The translations under genes and the position numbers were made by a program. The notes beneath the pieces are model-generated. The model saw nothing but the letters and a program-made list of their open reading frames with translations, was not told the origin of the DNA and searched no databases. Shown here piece by piece: positions 37,275 to 47,940 of a DNA stretch of 64,000 bases (positions within the stretch are counted from its first letter, which is position 1; the number at the start of each line of letters is the position of its first letter). Origin of the DNA: Shewanella psychromarinicola (GTDB lineage Bacteria > Pseudomonadota > Gammaproteobacteria > Enterobacterales > Shewanellaceae); NCBI RefSeq assembly GCF_003855155.1, contig NZ_CP034073.1, positions 4,340,001 through 4,404,000 of the forward strand, given 5' to 3'.

Positions 37275-38558
37275 TTAACCCAAATCCATCATCATGCTTC
37301 GGCTACGTACCAAAGCTTGAAAGGCGTGTAATTGCTTTTTAGGTAAGACTTTAGCTTCTGCGATGTCGGCTTTCATTGCGTCTACCGGACGACCATTCAC
37401 AATATACTCATAATGTAAGTGTGGACCCGTTGACGCACCCGTATTACCTGATAATGCAATCACCTGCCCTCGTTTTACACGTTGGCCTCGTTTAACTAAA
37501 AATTTCGACAGATGCAGGTAACGAGTACGCACTTTATTGTTATGTTCAATCACAATATAGTTACCCGCGAAAGCATGCTTCTTAACCAGCGTCACCACAC
37601 CATCACCCGGAGCCACCACTTGAGTACCAATAGGGGTAGCAAAGTCGGTACCATTATGTGGCCGAATCCGACCCGTAATCGGGTGTTTGCGGTTGGGGTT
37701 GAACCGAGAACTTAACCGCACAGTTCTATTTAATGGGATACGTTGGAAAGCAGGCGTTAAACTTTGACCTTTAATATCGTAATAGTTGCCATCAGCATTT
37801 TGAAACGCGGTAATGTCCCGACGCCCGGTATTAATACGAATGCCTTCAATCGATGTGATACCTGTTGGTTCACCTTCAACAAATTGATCGTTGACTAAAA
37901 CCGAAAATGTATCACCTGCACGTAACTCACGTGAAAAGTTTAATTTTGACTTTAACAGTGATTCGACTTTCTGAATCTCGGCAGCACTTAGGCCTGCATT
38001 TTTAGCCGATACATAAAAAGAGCCGTTAATTTCACCGCCCACAATGCGGTTTTGCCATATGCCATCGATATTAATGTCATTTACGGCGTAAGTTCCGTCT
38101 TTAAAACGAGTAAATACCACTTGATGAGCAGGGTTAAAATACAGCTCTAATTTATCAAGTTCACCATCGGCATTATCCCAAAATTGGATGCGGTTACCCG
38201 GTAACAGGGTATCTAAAGCTAAAACTTCTAAATCAGCCTCAAGCACTTTATACATGGTTCGTTGGTCAATACCGGCTAATTCAAACAAACGACTTAAGGT
38301 ATCACCACTTTCAATCACCCGATTTAAAATAGGTGTTGCAGGCTTAACGATCGTCAAAGCTGTATCTTGCTGAGCTATGTGTGGCAATAATGAATCAATA
38401 TCAATGGCCACAGGAATACGTTGTGATGAAAACTCTTGTTGTGTTGGCCATAAAAGCGCAGCGCCTACAGCAAATACACTTACTAACAAGACTTTCTTGT
38501 GCAGGTTTGTCACGTTTGGTAAGTTCAATTGACTTGCGGCTAGCCGCTGGAAGTCCAT
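37275..38558 (-). CDS. M23 family peptidoglycan endopeptidase (MepM-like)
   Basis: A 427-residue cell-envelope hydrolase that cleaves peptidoglycan cross-links. The ATG at 38558 (MDFQRLAASQLN) is preferred to a TTG six codons earlier. An N-terminal membrane anchor (about 22-40, KVLLVSVFAVGAALLW) is followed by an OapA/LysM-like region (GDTLSRLFELAGIDQRTMYK). The LytM domain has the zinc motifs HNGTDFATP and HLHYEY. The order of domains matches MepM (YebA). It is a single gene with its own terminator. Confidence 0.92.
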   Translation of the reverse strand: MDFQRLAASQLNLPNVTNLHKKVLLVSVFAVGAALLWPTQQEFSSQRIPVAIDIDSLLPHIAQQDTALTIVKPATPILNRVIESGDTLSRLFELAGIDQRTMYKVLEADLEVLALDTLLPGNRIQFWDNADGELDKLELYFNPAHQVVFTRFKDGTYAVNDINIDGIWQNRIVGGEINGSFYVSAKNAGLSAAEIQKVESLLKSKLNFSRELRAGDTFSVLVNDQFVEGEPTGITSIEGIRINTGRRDITAFQNADGNYYDIKGQSLTPAFQRIPLNRTVRLSSRFNPNRKHPITGRIRPHNGTDFATPIGTQVVAPGDGVVTLVKKHAFAGNYIVIEHNNKVRTRYLHLSKFLVKRGQRVKRGQVIALSGNTGASTGPHLHYEYIVNGRPVDAMKADIAEAKVLPKKQLHAFQALVRSRSMMMDLG

Positions 38559-38877
38559 AACTTTACTTATTAGCAATATCTAATCCACCCTAAAAGACGA
38601 CTCTTTATATTTATTTTATTTTACTGCACATTGTTATTGCGACACAGAGGCTAACGTCAGTTAACGCTATGTCATTATCTCATTTTTATAATGAAAATAA
38701 CCCTACACTTGATACTACGCCATCCGGTAAAAACGGTTTAACATACCGACTTTTGCACTCAAATTACATTCCAACACTCTTTTATATCAAAAAACAATCA
38801 TATTACAAATATAAAATATTATTTATTTAACCTTTAATTTGAACTCGATTGCAGTAATCACTGGAGTTTGAGGCAGA
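38559..38877. other. AT-rich intergenic region
   Basis: About 320 bp between sbcC and the M23 peptidase start. No gene, strong hairpin or recognised operator was seen. Confidence 0.5.
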
Positions 38878-41800
38878 TCACCCTGCATTAATCGCAAATT
38901 CATTCTGTAATTTGCTAATACCAAGACCGTTCATTTTATTCACTTTTATCTGTACATCGATCCGCTCTTTCATGGCTTCAATATGGCTAATGACGCCTAT
39001 CATTTTGCCCGATGCATTTAAATTATCTAATGCATCTAATGCAGTATCTAATGTCTGGCTGTCCAAGGTACCAAAGCCCTCATCTAAAAAGAGTGAGTCA
39101 ATGCTCGTTTTATGACTTACTAGATCAGATAACGCCAACGCAAGGGCTAAGCTAACTAAAAAGCTCTCACCACCAGACAGTGTACGGGTATCGCGCACTG
39201 TGTCACCTTGCCAGGTATCGAGCACTTGTAATTCTAATGCATCTGACTCTTTGCGTTCGAGTAAGTAACGGCCTTGTAAGCGTTCAAGCTGTCGATTCGC
39301 TAATGCGACTAAATGATCTAATGTAAGCCCTTGGGCAAATTTACGGAACTTATCGCCTTTTTGTGAGCCTATTAGTGCATGCAAATAAGCGAGGTCGTCG
39401 TAAACTTGCTGCTGTTGTGCCTGCTCTTTTAGCAATTGTTGCTGCCCTTCGCGCTTACTTGCATCTAGCTCTAGCTCATGGGTTAACCGCCAAAGCGTCT
39501 GCGTTAATTGTTGATGCTCAGAATCGAGGGCTTGATGCCGTTGGAGCATGACGGCTTGTTGGGTTAAATCATAGTTATGTTGTTGACCAAGCAGAGCAAG
39601 CTCCGCTTGCAACGCAATGGCTTGCTCAACTAAGGTATTTGCCTTAACAATGTCATTGTCTAACTGTTGTTTAAGCTGTTGCAACCTGTGACGCTCATCA
39701 GCACAGAGTAATGCTTGCTCGAAAGCTTGTTGGTCGGAAAATGGGCTCGCTTGTAGAGCACTATTCCATTGGCTTTGTAATTGCTGCCATTCTTGATTAA
39801 CTTGTGTTGCCTGAACTTGCATGGATTGCTGCTGTGCACTTAAGCTGGCAAGGTGCTTATCTGCTATTTGTAATTGCTGCTGTACTAACTCAAATTGTTG
39901 TTGTGCTTGATCTAACACCGTTTGACTGCGTTGTTTTTCATCCTCAATGACTTTATCAGCAAAGACCTCGTTACGTTGACCTAACACAGTACTGAGCTGC
40001 GTCTGTACCTTATCAACTTGTTCACTGATCGCGGTTAACTTGGCGGTCTGCTCGTCCGCTTGCTGATGATTGGCCATGAGCTTTTCAGCTGTGATACTCA
40101 ATTGCTGCTGATTGTCGACAGCCTGCTGCTGCGCTTGAGTCCAACACTCGAGTTGTTGTTGTAACTCGTTGAGCCATATAACGGCATTCACTATTGTTGG
40201 CGGCGTTAACCCTGAAGCAGTAATTTGTGTTTCAAGCGCATTGATTAATGCAGTTTGCTGCGCAGTGACGGCCTCAATGTGCTGTTGATGGTTGAGTAAA
40301 CCTTGCTGCAAGTTATCAAGCTGTTGTTGTAATAACCCTTGCTGATTGATCTGCTTAACGAGCGCTTGCTGTGCTTGAATCACATACTGTTGGTGTTGAT
40401 GTAACGTTTTTTGACATTGGCTAAGCTCAGTAATGGTGACAGCCAATTGCTGTTGTTTGGTTTCGGTTTGGGCAATGTAATCGGTTAATGCTTGTTCTTG
40501 CTGCAAATCCAACTCAAGAGAGATTGATAATGTCTCAGTTTGCTGCCGCCACTGCTGCGCAATGGTTTGAATATCTGTGTGAATTTGACTTAGCTGTTGT
40601 TGTAAATTGTCATCGTTAACTTGTAACGCCGTTTGCTGATGGTTAAGTTGCTCACCTTGCTGTTTAATCACATCAAGTTCAGCTTGTAACTGTTGCGCCC
40701 TTTGCTCGGTAACCGACACATTCAGCGCTTCATAGCGCTCAACTAGCGGATGATCGGTCGAGCCGCACAAGGCGCAAGGCTCACCCGCTTTTAGTTTGGC
40801 GCGCTCGATGGTTAAATTGGCAATTTGTTGCTCTTGCTGTAGCAACATTTGAACATCTTTAACTTGCTGATTTTTATCACTCCACTGAGTTCTCACCACA
40901 GTAAGAGACTGTAGCAGTGCCTGCAACTCAGTCTTAAATTGCGCCGATTGACGGGTTAACTGCTGACATTGCTGTTGCTGGCGTGCAAACTGGCTAAACA
41001 ACTGGGTTAATTGATAACGCCCAGATTGCTGCTGAACAACTTGCTGATAATCATCATTAATTTTCGTTTCGTCTTGTCCAGCCAACAGCGTAATTAATGC
41101 TTTTTGGCTGTCATCTTGCTGCGCTGTCGCCTGAGTTAGCTCCGCTTGAGCCTGTTGTATTTGCGGCGCGAGCGCAGTGAGTGTGTCTTGAGTTTGTTTT
41201 ATGCCGGCTTGTTGCTGAGTACATTGGTTATGAATTTGGCTACGTTGGTCACTTAGTTGCACAACTTGTGTGTATTGGGTTTGCCAAGCGGCAAACTTTT
41301 TAGCCACTTCTTGACCTTGAGGCAAACTATCAAGTTGATGATCAATTTGCTGCTTCGCCGCTGTCAGCGCCTGTTGCTGGGTCAATAACAGTTGTTGTTG
41401 CTCGCGGCCCTTTTGTTGCTGTTCATATGTTTGTTGATGGGTTAATTTGACCTGAGATAACTGATAACTGTGCTGATTAATTTGTTGATCCAGCGGCAGT
41501 ACTTGCTCATCGATCAACGACAGCAGTGTTTTATGCGCCTGATTAACTTGCTTAACCTGTTGCTGGCCCTGTGTGTGCTGGTGTTTATGGGTTTGCAGTG
41601 CCGTTTCAGCTTGCTCGGTTTGTTGGCTTAATTGACGGATCTGTGCGGTTAACTCTTGGACTTTTTTGTGCGCTTTTTGCTGTTGCTCAAATAATGGCAA
41701 AATGTGTTGTGCCGGCTCGCTATGCTGCAATTGTATTAACGCTTCACTATGTTGCTGCTGGCACGTTAGCGCGTCTTGCTGTTCGCCCTGAACCTTTACC

Positions 41801-42576
41801 AATGCCTGCTGTGCTTGCTCAGAATTAGTGGCCCAAGTGATAAATTGGCTTAACTGAGTCAGTTGTAATTGTTGCTGCACCAATGTTTGTTTAAATTGTT
41901 CAATTTGTTTATTTTGTTGATCGACTTGTTGTTCATCAAACAACTCGACACTGCCCAGTTTGGCCTCGAGTAATTTCACATTAGTCTTGGCTTCACTAAA
42001 GTGCTGATGAACCCGCTCAGAAATAAGCCCGTAAATTTCAGTACCGGTGAGCTCTTCAAGTAATTCCGCTCGGTCATTGGCATCGGCATTCAAAAAAGCG
42101 GCAAACTGCCCTTGAGATAACATCATCGATTTAGTGAAGCGAGCAAAGTCGAGCCCGGTGATCTGTTCAATGAGTTCCGTTTTGCGCTTTATTTGACTGG
42201 CAAGAATTTTACCGTCACTCAGTTGTGCCAGTTCCACTTGAGCATCTTGCAAGTTACCGTCGGCTTTGTCGCGCGAGCGACGTTGGCTCCAAAAGGCGCG
42301 GTAGGCAATGCCTTTCACTTCAAATTCGACTTCGGCTAAACACTCTGCGGTGCCGCGAGTCATTAACTCGTTAGTGGTTTTAGAGATATTATTTAACCGC
42401 GGCGTTCGGTGGTAAAGCGCTAAGCAAATGGCATCGAGTATCGTGGTTTTGCCTGAACCCGTTGGGCCTGTGATGGCAAATAGTCCGTTTTCAGCAAAAG
42501 GCGATTGGGTAAAGTCGATTTTCCACTCGTTTTTAAGCGAGTTAATATTTTTAAAACGAAGGCTTAAAATTTTCAT
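38878..42576 (-). CDS. sbcC: Exonuclease SbcCD ATPase subunit
   Basis: A 1232-residue SMC-like (Rad50-type) ATPase which with SbcD cuts DNA hairpins and protein-blocked ends. Walker A is [13 protein letters not shown] at about 38-50. The ABC signature [20 protein letters not shown] and Walker [13 protein letters not shown] lie near the C-terminus. Between them are two long coiled-coil arms around a zinc hook (GEPCALCGS, near residue 599). The arms are exceptionally rich in glutamine. It is longer than E. coli SbcC (about 1050). The start overlaps the sbcD stop (ATGA). Confidence 0.96.
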   Translation of the reverse strand: MKILSLRFKNINSLKNEWKIDFTQSPFAENGLFAITGPTGSGKTTILDAICLALYHRTPRLNNISKTTNELMTRGTAECLAEVEFEVKGIAYRAFWSQRRSRDKADGNLQDAQVELAQLSDGKILASQIKRKTELIEQITGLDFARFTKSMMLSQGQFAAFLNADANDRAELLEELTGTEIYGLISERVHQHFSEAKTNVKLLEAKLGSVELFDEQQVDQQNKQIEQFKQTLVQQQLQLTQLSQFITWATNSEQAQQALVKVQGEQQDALTCQQQHSEALIQLQHSEPAQHILPLFEQQQKAHKKVQELTAQIRQLSQQTEQAETALQTHKHQHTQGQQQVKQVNQAHKTLLSLIDEQVLPLDQQINQHSYQLSQVKLTHQQTYEQQQKGREQQQLLLTQQQALTAAKQQIDHQLDSLPQGQEVAKKFAAWQTQYTQVVQLSDQRSQIHNQCTQQQAGIKQTQDTLTALAPQIQQAQAELTQATAQQDDSQKALITLLAGQDETKINDDYQQVVQQQSGRYQLTQLFSQFARQQQQCQQLTRQSAQFKTELQALLQSLTVVRTQWSDKNQQVKDVQMLLQQEQQIANLTIERAKLKAGEPCALCGSTDHPLVERYEALNVSVTEQRAQQLQAELDVIKQQGEQLNHQQTALQVNDDNLQQQLSQIHTDIQTIAQQWRQQTETLSISLELDLQQEQALTDYIAQTETKQQQLAVTITELSQCQKTLHQHQQYVIQAQQALVKQINQQGLLQQQLDNLQQGLLNHQQHIEAVTAQQTALINALETQITASGLTPPTIVNAVIWLNELQQQLECWTQAQQQAVDNQQQLSITAEKLMANHQQADEQTAKLTAISEQVDKVQTQLSTVLGQRNEVFADKVIEDEKQRSQTVLDQAQQQFELVQQQLQIADKHLASLSAQQQSMQVQATQVNQEWQQLQSQWNSALQASPFSDQQAFEQALLCADERHRLQQLKQQLDNDIVKANTLVEQAIALQAELALLGQQHNYDLTQQAVMLQRHQALDSEHQQLTQTLWRLTHELELDASKREGQQQLLKEQAQQQQVYDDLAYLHALIGSQKGDKFRKFAQGLTLDHLVALANRQLERLQGRYLLERKESDALELQVLDTWQGDTVRDTRTLSGGESFLVSLALALALSDLVSHKTSIDSLFLDEGFGTLDSQTLDTALDALDNLNASGKMIGVISHIEAMKERIDVQIKVNKMNGLGISKLQNEFAINAG

Positions 42577-43916
42577 GACTGTTCACCGTCTGTAGCACTT
42601 TTTGTTGCAACCTCTGTTTTACCATGATGGGTCATCGTTTCTTGCAGAACATGGCTCGCGGCGGTTTCTTGGGTGTTTCGCTCTGACTCCACCTCGGCAA
42701 CTATTTGGCTAAAGCGCTGCTTAATTCGGCCTAATTGTGCCTGTTGGGGATCGCTGTCAAATTGCTCTTGGGCTAAACGGCGCGCAAACACTTCCTCGAC
42801 ACTCAACTCGGATAAGGTTTCATTATCAAGCTTTTTAATGTGTTGCTGTCGTTGACTACGGGCACGCTTTAATTGCAATACCTCAACCGCCTTGTCTTGA
42901 GTCATGTCAGCAATACGAGACTGTAGATCAGACAAATAGTCTTGCTGCGATACTTCAATGCTTAACCAAGTGGTTTTTGTCGCGGCTGTTTGAGAAGAAA
43001 ATGCATTTATCTGCTGCTCAATGCTATCTAAATCACCTTTTAGCACCTGCATGGGCTGAAAAATAGGCACCATTAATGGCGTGACGAGGGATAATTGAGC
43101 ATCAGTAAATTCAACCAAAAACACTGATTTATTACTGGTGTTATTGGTCGATAGTTCATCAAAACTTAATGCTATCGGTGAGCCGCTGTAACGAATATGC
43201 GCAGATTTCGCCACCACTTGTGGGCGATGAATATGGCCTAATGCAATGTAGTCTGCCGCGGGGAAATGTGCCGCATTAAAGGCATCTAAACTGCCAATAT
43301 AGATATCACGTACTGATTCTGAAGTGCTGGCTCCTACCGTGGTTAAATGACCTGTCGCCACAATGGGTACCTGCGTGGTAAATGTGCTATTGAGCTGCTT
43401 AGCTTGCTCAAAACAACGCTGATATAACGCACTAATGGCATCACCCAGTTTGCGTTGCTTATCCATTGAAGACTCACCAGATTCACTTAACACTACATCA
43501 CGTGGGCGTAAAAAAGGTAACCCACATAAAATAGCCCCAATTTCACCTTGGCGGGTTTTAAGTGCAAATACATGCTCTTCAAAATGTTCTAATGCACCAG
43601 GGATCACGATAGTATTAAGGCAAGCCAGTAGATGTTTAGATTCATTCAAGGTCGAAACAGAATCGTGATTACCGCCCAGTAAAATCAGCTGGCAACCCGT
43701 TTGTTGAATTTGAACAATAAATTGATTGTACAGTGCTCTGGCATAACTTGGCGGAGTGCCAGTATCGAAAATATCGCCAGCAACAATAATGGCATCAACT
43801 TGATGGAGGCTTATTTGCTCAAGTAACCATGTCATAAAGGCTTGGTGCTCGGCTGCGCGGCTTTTGCCATAAAAATATTGGCCAAGATGCCAATCTGATG
43901 TGTGAATGATGCGCAT
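42573..43916 (-). CDS. sbcD: Exonuclease SbcCD nuclease subunit
   Basis: Mre11-type metallophosphoesterase of 447 residues. Manganese-binding motifs in order are HTSDWHLGQ (5-13), VAGDIFDTG (about 46), GGNHDS (about 79), TGHLTT and GHIHRP. A C-terminal extension with capping and helical regions (about 330-447) contacts SbcC. It lies upstream of sbcC with a 4-bp overlap, so the pair is translationally coupled. Confidence 0.96.
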   Translation of the reverse strand: MRIIHTSDWHLGQYFYGKSRAAEHQAFMTWLLEQISLHQVDAIIVAGDIFDTGTPPSYARALYNQFIVQIQQTGCQLILLGGNHDSVSTLNESKHLLACLNTIVIPGALEHFEEHVFALKTRQGEIGAILCGLPFLRPRDVVLSESGESSMDKQRKLGDAISALYQRCFEQAKQLNSTFTTQVPIVATGHLTTVGASTSESVRDIYIGSLDAFNAAHFPAADYIALGHIHRPQVVAKSAHIRYSGSPIALSFDELSTNNTSNKSVFLVEFTDAQLSLVTPLMVPIFQPMQVLKGDLDSIEQQINAFSSQTAATKTTWLSIEVSQQDYLSDLQSRIADMTQDKAVEVLQLKRARSQRQQHIKKLDNETLSELSVEEVFARRLAQEQFDSDPQQAQLGRIKQRFSQIVAEVESERNTQETAASHVLQETMTHHGKTEVATKSATDGEQS

Positions 43917-44004
43917 AACATCCCTTTAAATATAAACAAACATGAACGTCAAATAATGATGGCGTGAATAAGCCCAAATTATCGATACTATGACCACATG
44001 TAGA

Positions 44005-44766
44005 TCACATGTATTGCGACCACAATAATTTCCCGCTCATACCTAATGACATCACCACCACCAAAGGTTTAATAATTTTAACCCCTTTAGTGACCACTAA
44101 ACGTGAGCCTAACGTTGCGCCAACCGCTTGGCCAACGAGCATAATTAATCCCAGCACGACCGCCACTTGCCCCCCGATAAGAAAGAAAATTAGCGAGGCG
44201 ATGTTAGTCGCAAAGTTTAATAATTTAGCATGAGCAGTTGCTTTGGCTAAACCAAACCCAGCCAATGAGACAAACGCTAACGCAAAGAAACTCCCAGTAC
44301 CGGGACCGAAAAAACCATCATAAAACCCAACGACTAATGCCGCAGTGAAGGCAAAAACACTCGGAGTAAGAATTTGCTGGCGATCTTGCTCGCTAATTTT
44401 TTTAGAGAATAAAAAATAACAGCCAATCGCTAAAATCAAAAATGGTAGCACCACTTCCAGTAGTTTTGCATCGATCATTTGTACTAATATTGTGCCGATA
44501 GAGGCACCGATAAATGCGCATAACAATGACAGTTTTATGCTAGGCAAATCAACCATTCCTTTGCGCACAAAATATAAACTCGCAAAAAAACTACCACCAC
44601 ATGCTTGCAGTTTATTGGTACCCAATGCGGCCGCAGGCGGCAATCCCGCCCACATTAATGCCGGTATAGTCAGTAACCCTCCGCCACCGGCAATCGCGTC
44701 AATAAAACCCGCAACCAAAGCAACAAAAAATAAAATAACCGCGAGCTGGAGCGTGAGTTCAAACAT
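44005..44766 (-). CDS. TSUP (TauE/SafE) family permease
   Basis: A 253-residue inner-membrane protein with about eight hydrophobic segments. The glycine-rich motifs VALVAGFIDAIAGGGGLLTIP near the N-terminus and VVGFYDGFFGPGTGSF near residue 140 are the paired TSUP repeats. The family exports or imports sulfur-containing organic anions; the substrate here is unknown. The ATG at 44766 (MFELTLQLAVILFF) is preferred over an upstream TTG. Confidence 0.9.
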   Translation of the reverse strand: MFELTLQLAVILFFVALVAGFIDAIAGGGGLLTIPALMWAGLPPAAALGTNKLQACGGSFFASLYFVRKGMVDLPSIKLSLLCAFIGASIGTILVQMIDAKLLEVVLPFLILAIGCYFLFSKKISEQDRQQILTPSVFAFTAALVVGFYDGFFGPGTGSFFALAFVSLAGFGLAKATAHAKLLNFATNIASLIFFLIGGQVAVVLGLIMLVGQAVGATLGSRLVVTKGVKIIKPLVVVMSLGMSGKLLWSQYM

Positions 44767-45042
44767 TACGTTTCTCGTTATTAGCAACAAGGGTGAAGTC
44801 GGTAAGACATAAGACGAGGCGTTATTAGACAATCTTTATCGTCAAAATACAAAGCGTTCCGAGATATTTATTCAATTTTACTTAACTAATAGCGACTCTG
44901 GAAAATAAATGATTATTAAATAGCTCAATGTTTGACTATTCACCTTCCATTGATAGTCGTTGATGCAACACAAGCACTTTGCGGTTCACTTATGCATTGG
45001 TATAGTAGCCAACCTAATGTAAATTTGGCTGAAGGTTTTATT

Positions 45043-45720
45043 ATGATTGTTATTACGGGCGCGAGCAGCGGCTTAGGCGCTGCACTGACTCAACAATATG
45101 CAGCAGAAGATCATACCCTGTTGATCACTGGTCGCAGTGAGCAAAAATTAGCGGATGTAATGGCCAGCTTGACTCCTCTTGAGCAAGTTAAGGTGCAGAC
45201 TCACGCAGCAGACTTATGTGTGGCAGAAGAGGTCAGTGATTTATTTTCGCGTTTATCAACGCCACCAAGCAGCGTGATCCATTGTGCTGGTAGTGGTTAT
45301 TTTGGCCCAATTGAACAGCAAACGCCGCAAGCTATTAATCAGTTGATCAACAACAACCTAACTTCAAGCATTCTGGTATTACGAGAGTTGGTAAGTCGTT
45401 ATCGCGATCACAAGGTCACGGTTATCGTGGTGATGTCGACCGCAGCGCAAGCAGGTAAAGCCAATGAGTCAACCTATTGTGCAGTAAAATGGGCGGTTAA
45501 AGGCTTAGTTGAATCGTTGCGATTAGAATTAAAAGATAGCCCGATGAAATTAATTGCGGTATATCCAGGAGGAATGGCAACAGACTTTTGGCAAACTAGT
45601 GGCAAAGACATTAATACCTCAAGCTTTATGACCGCAACAGAAGCCGCCGCCATGCTCAAACAAGCCTTAATAGCGACAGAACATGGTTATGTCTCTGACA
45701 TCACCATTAACCGAGGTTAA
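45043..45720 (+). CDS. Short-chain dehydrogenase/reductase
   Basis: A 225-residue NAD(P)-dependent SDR enzyme. The start ATG at 45043 (MIVITGASSGLGAAL) has GAAGG upstream; the longer frame adds 37 residues before the Rossmann fold. The cofactor motif GASSGLG (residues 6-12), a CAGSGYFG segment (NAG-like), the catalytic serine in VVMSTAAQAG and YCAVKWAVKG (YxxxK) are present. The substrate is not deducible. Confidence 0.9.
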   Translation: MIVITGASSGLGAALTQQYAAEDHTLLITGRSEQKLADVMASLTPLEQVKVQTHAADLCVAEEVSDLFSRLSTPPSSVIHCAGSGYFGPIEQQTPQAINQLINNNLTSSILVLRELVSRYRDHKVTVIVVMSTAAQAGKANESTYCAVKWAVKGLVESLRLELKDSPMKLIAVYPGGMATDFWQTSGKDINTSSFMTATEAAAMLKQALIATEHGYVSDITINRG

Positions 45721-45803
45721 TATTCCGTTAATTAGTTAACCTAAAGTAGAACGAACGGTTTATTATCCCAAGTTAACTGCTAGTGATGTTTTTGAGTTTG
45801 GGT

Positions 45804-46007
45804 TTATTTGGGTAAAAATGGTTTGGTTGACCAATACCAGCAATATATCCACCCTGCGGGCGCAAAAATAACGTTTAACACTATGGCGTAAAAACCAACT
45901 AACGGTAAATTAGGGGTTTTACCTTTGGCAAACTTTAAGGTAAAGAACACCACAACCAAGGTTAAAACGAAAATAATTTGACCAATCAATGTGGCATTTA
46001 AATTCAT
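45804..46007 (-). CDS. Small two-helix membrane protein
   Basis: A 67-residue protein with two membrane helices (about 8-25 and 37-58) joined by a basic loop (KFAKGKTPNLPL). Aromatic residues near the end (GWIYCWYW) suggest an interface position. No named family recognised. It stands alone between an SDR gene and a lipoprotein gene. Confidence 0.6.
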   Translation of the reverse strand: MNLNATLIGQIIFVLTLVVVFFTLKFAKGKTPNLPLVGFYAIVLNVIFAPAGWIYCWYWSTKPFLPK

Positions 46008-46101
46008 GATGTTACCCTTTTAACCATCAAGCCCGTTATGCTGAAATAGCAACGACGTTGCTGATGATACCTCATATTAGATTATTGATAAGGCTACTAC
46101 A

Positions 46102-46308
46102 ATGTGTAAAAAAGTCGTCGTAATACTGCTGTCGATAAGCCTTGTTCTGGGCTTGTCAGCTTGCGCTGAATTAAAACACACTGGCAAAGAAATTGGTCAC
46201 ACCACCAAAAAAGTGACCACTGCAATCGGTCACGGGACCCGCGATACCGTCAAGGCCATTGGTCACGGAACCAAAGAAGTCATTAATGACATAAAAGAAG
46301 ATGACTAA
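46102..46308 (+). CDS. Small entericidin-like lipoprotein with internal repeats
   Basis: A 68-residue lipoprotein. The signal peptide ends with lipobox LSAC, so the mature protein is anchored at Cys21. The mature 48 residues contain three imperfect repeats based on (A)IGHGTK-(x)-V (IGHTTKKV, IGHGTRDTV, IGHGTKEV), giving an amphipathic, histidine- and lysine-bearing chain. Entericidin-type toxins and antidotes share the size and lipobox but not clearly the repeats. Role unknown. A terminator follows. Confidence 0.7.
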   Translation: MCKKVVVILLSISLVLGLSACAELKHTGKEIGHTTKKVTTAIGHGTRDTVKAIGHGTKEVINDIKEDD

Positions 46309-46329
46309 ACCCTGTCGCTTTATATCATC

Positions 46330-46364
46330 AAAAAGCCGTTAATGCTGGGCATTAACGGCTTTTT
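46330..46364. terminator. Bidirectional terminator between the lipoprotein gene and rraB
   Basis: Arms GCCGTTAATGC/GCATTAACGGC around TGG, with A-run before and T-run after. It serves both convergent genes. Confidence 0.92.
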
Positions 46365-46400
46365 GATTCATTGAATGATTCATTGAATGATTCATTCAAT
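46365..46400. repeat. Three 12-bp tandem repeats
   Basis: GATTCATTGAAT twice, then GATTCATTCAAT (one change), directly after the terminator. Confidence 0.85.
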
Positions 46401-46425
46401 AAATCAATCTTTAGTGATGGCGATG

Positions 46426-46812
46426 TTAGTGCTTGCAATGCTCGCTGTGCACATGGTCATCATCAGTAAATTCACTATCGCTAGCTTGGTTTTGCATTAC
46501 GCCCCAACCATCAGAAATACCGTCAAACTCTTGCGCAAAGCTATTTAACTCAGTTTCTTTGGCAACAAGTGCTGCGTAATCAGGTACCATTTGCAGGCAA
46601 ACAATCACTTCCCACTTAGTGCTTTCTTCATCAAAGTTAACCTCAAGCTCACCTTGCATGTCGGTTTGACTTAATGCTTCTAACGCCGATTCGGCATCAC
46701 GTTGGTCATCAAACACTAAGAAGAAATCTACTTCTATTGATTGAGTAAGGTCAATACCGGCATCAGCCATTGCAGCCAACATTTGGCCATTATCATCGTC
46801 TGGGAATTGCAT
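46426..46812 (-). CDS. rraB: RNase E inhibitor protein RraB
   Basis: A 128-residue acidic protein of the RraB family, which binds the RNase E C-terminal region and slows RNA decay. Family features are FPDDDNGQMLAAMADAGIDL at the start, FLVFDDQRDAE, and WEVIVCLQMVPDYAAL. The last residues are acidic and histidine-rich (DDDHVHSEHCKH), possibly metal-binding. The S4-domain gene is 10 bp upstream, so both may be on one transcript. Confidence 0.92.
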   Translation of the reverse strand: MQFPDDDNGQMLAAMADAGIDLTQSIEVDFFLVFDDQRDAESALEALSQTDMQGELEVNFDEESTKWEVIVCLQMVPDYAALVAKETELNSFAQEFDGISDGWGVMQNQASDSEFTDDDHVHSEHCKH

Positions 46813-46822
46813 TTATCAATCC

Positions 46823-47056
46823 TTAGTCTGCAGGAACAATTTCAATTGTCGCGTCATTGAACGAAATTATATCGCCAACAACACACTTTTTACGTTTACG
46901 AGTATCAACGTCACCATTGACGGTAACTTGACCTTCAGTAATGACATGCTTTGCTTCGCCACCGCCGTTCACTAAACCGAGTACTTTTAGTACTTTGTAC
47001 AGTTCTACGAATTCATCACCTTGAAGTAATGCAAACGCTTGAGTTTGAGTCGTCAC
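46823..47056 (-). CDS. S4-domain RNA-binding protein (YbcJ family)
   Basis: A 77-residue protein consisting of one S4 RNA-binding domain. The typical segment is GEAKHVITEGQVTVNGDVDT followed by a basic KRKK patch. Related YbcJ of E. coli has been associated with RNA binding and ribosome work. It is 10 bp upstream of rraB on the same strand. Confidence 0.88.
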   Translation of the reverse strand: MTTQTQAFALLQGDEFVELYKVLKVLGLVNGGGEAKHVITEGQVTVNGDVDTRKRKKCVVGDIISFNDATIEIVPAD

Positions 47057-47106
47057 AATAATCGCCTTTTAATCAAAATATGCTGGCTATTATAGCCTAT
47101 GCCAGT

Positions 47107-47913
47107 TTAGCAAGCATCAAGCATTTTGAATGGGCTACTAAACGCATATTGAAACCCTAATTGATGACTGATTAATTGACCGTCGATAATTTTGCTTGGC
47201 TGTTGCTGCTGATTAAACTGCGGGGCAATTAATCCAAGATGCTCGGCGGCGGCAGCATAAAACGCTCCACGAGTAGGATGTTCATTTGCTGTGAGATTAT
47301 AAATCGGTAACGTATCCGTACGAGAAAGGATCAAGCTAACGGCTGCAATACAGTCATCTAAATGCACTAGGTTAACCGCTACATTAGCGCCGCTAACATC
47401 GGTTTTACCCGCAAAAAAACGTCCCGGATGACGCTTAGGTCCAACTAAGCCTGAAAATCGCACAACACAGCTATTTGCCATTGCTGAAAATATGGCTTCA
47501 GCTTGCAATAAGGTGTGACTGGTATCATTAAATGCGCCAGCATCTTGTTCGGTTACCGTTTGATTTAGCGACGGATAGACCCCAGTGGAACTGATAAAAA
47601 TAACTTTTTGATATTGGCGTTCACCCATCAAATTTTTCAACTGGGTTAAATAGCCAAGATAGTCAGTTTCACCTCGTCGCAGTCCTGGCGGTAAGTTAAT
47701 CACAATGGCGTCAGCATCGAATAAAGTCGCCTTTTTTACCTGGGTAGTCACATTCGCCAAATCTAATTGATAAGCCTCAATACCAGCTTGCTGTAATTGA
47801 GCTAAATCATCAGGATGACGTTTTGACGCTTTAACCTGAAAACCTTGTTTCATTAATTGTGTGGCGAGCGGAAAACCAAACCAACCGCATCCGATAAGGG
47901 TAATTGTGTTCAT
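47107..47913 (-). CDS. NAD-dependent epimerase/dehydratase-like protein
   Basis: A 268-residue Rossmann-fold protein of the extended SDR superfamily, similar to E. coli YeeZ. The dinucleotide motif is LIGCGWFGFPLA (GxGxxG, residues 7-18). VIFISSTGVYP and VNLVHLDDC are conserved downstream blocks. The YxxxK motif is not obvious, so catalysis is uncertain. Its substrate is unknown. Confidence 0.82.
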   Translation of the reverse strand: MNTITLIGCGWFGFPLATQLMKQGFQVKASKRHPDDLAQLQQAGIEAYQLDLANVTTQVKKATLFDADAIVINLPPGLRRGETDYLGYLTQLKNLMGERQYQKVIFISSTGVYPSLNQTVTEQDAGAFNDTSHTLLQAEAIFSAMANSCVVRFSGLVGPKRHPGRFFAGKTDVSGANVAVNLVHLDDCIAAVSLILSRTDTLPIYNLTANEHPTRGAFYAAAAEHLGLIAPQFNQQQQPSKIIDGQLISHQLGFQYAFSSPFKMLDAC

Positions 47914-47940
47914 CTATCCTCAATATTACTTCGTTAAGTC

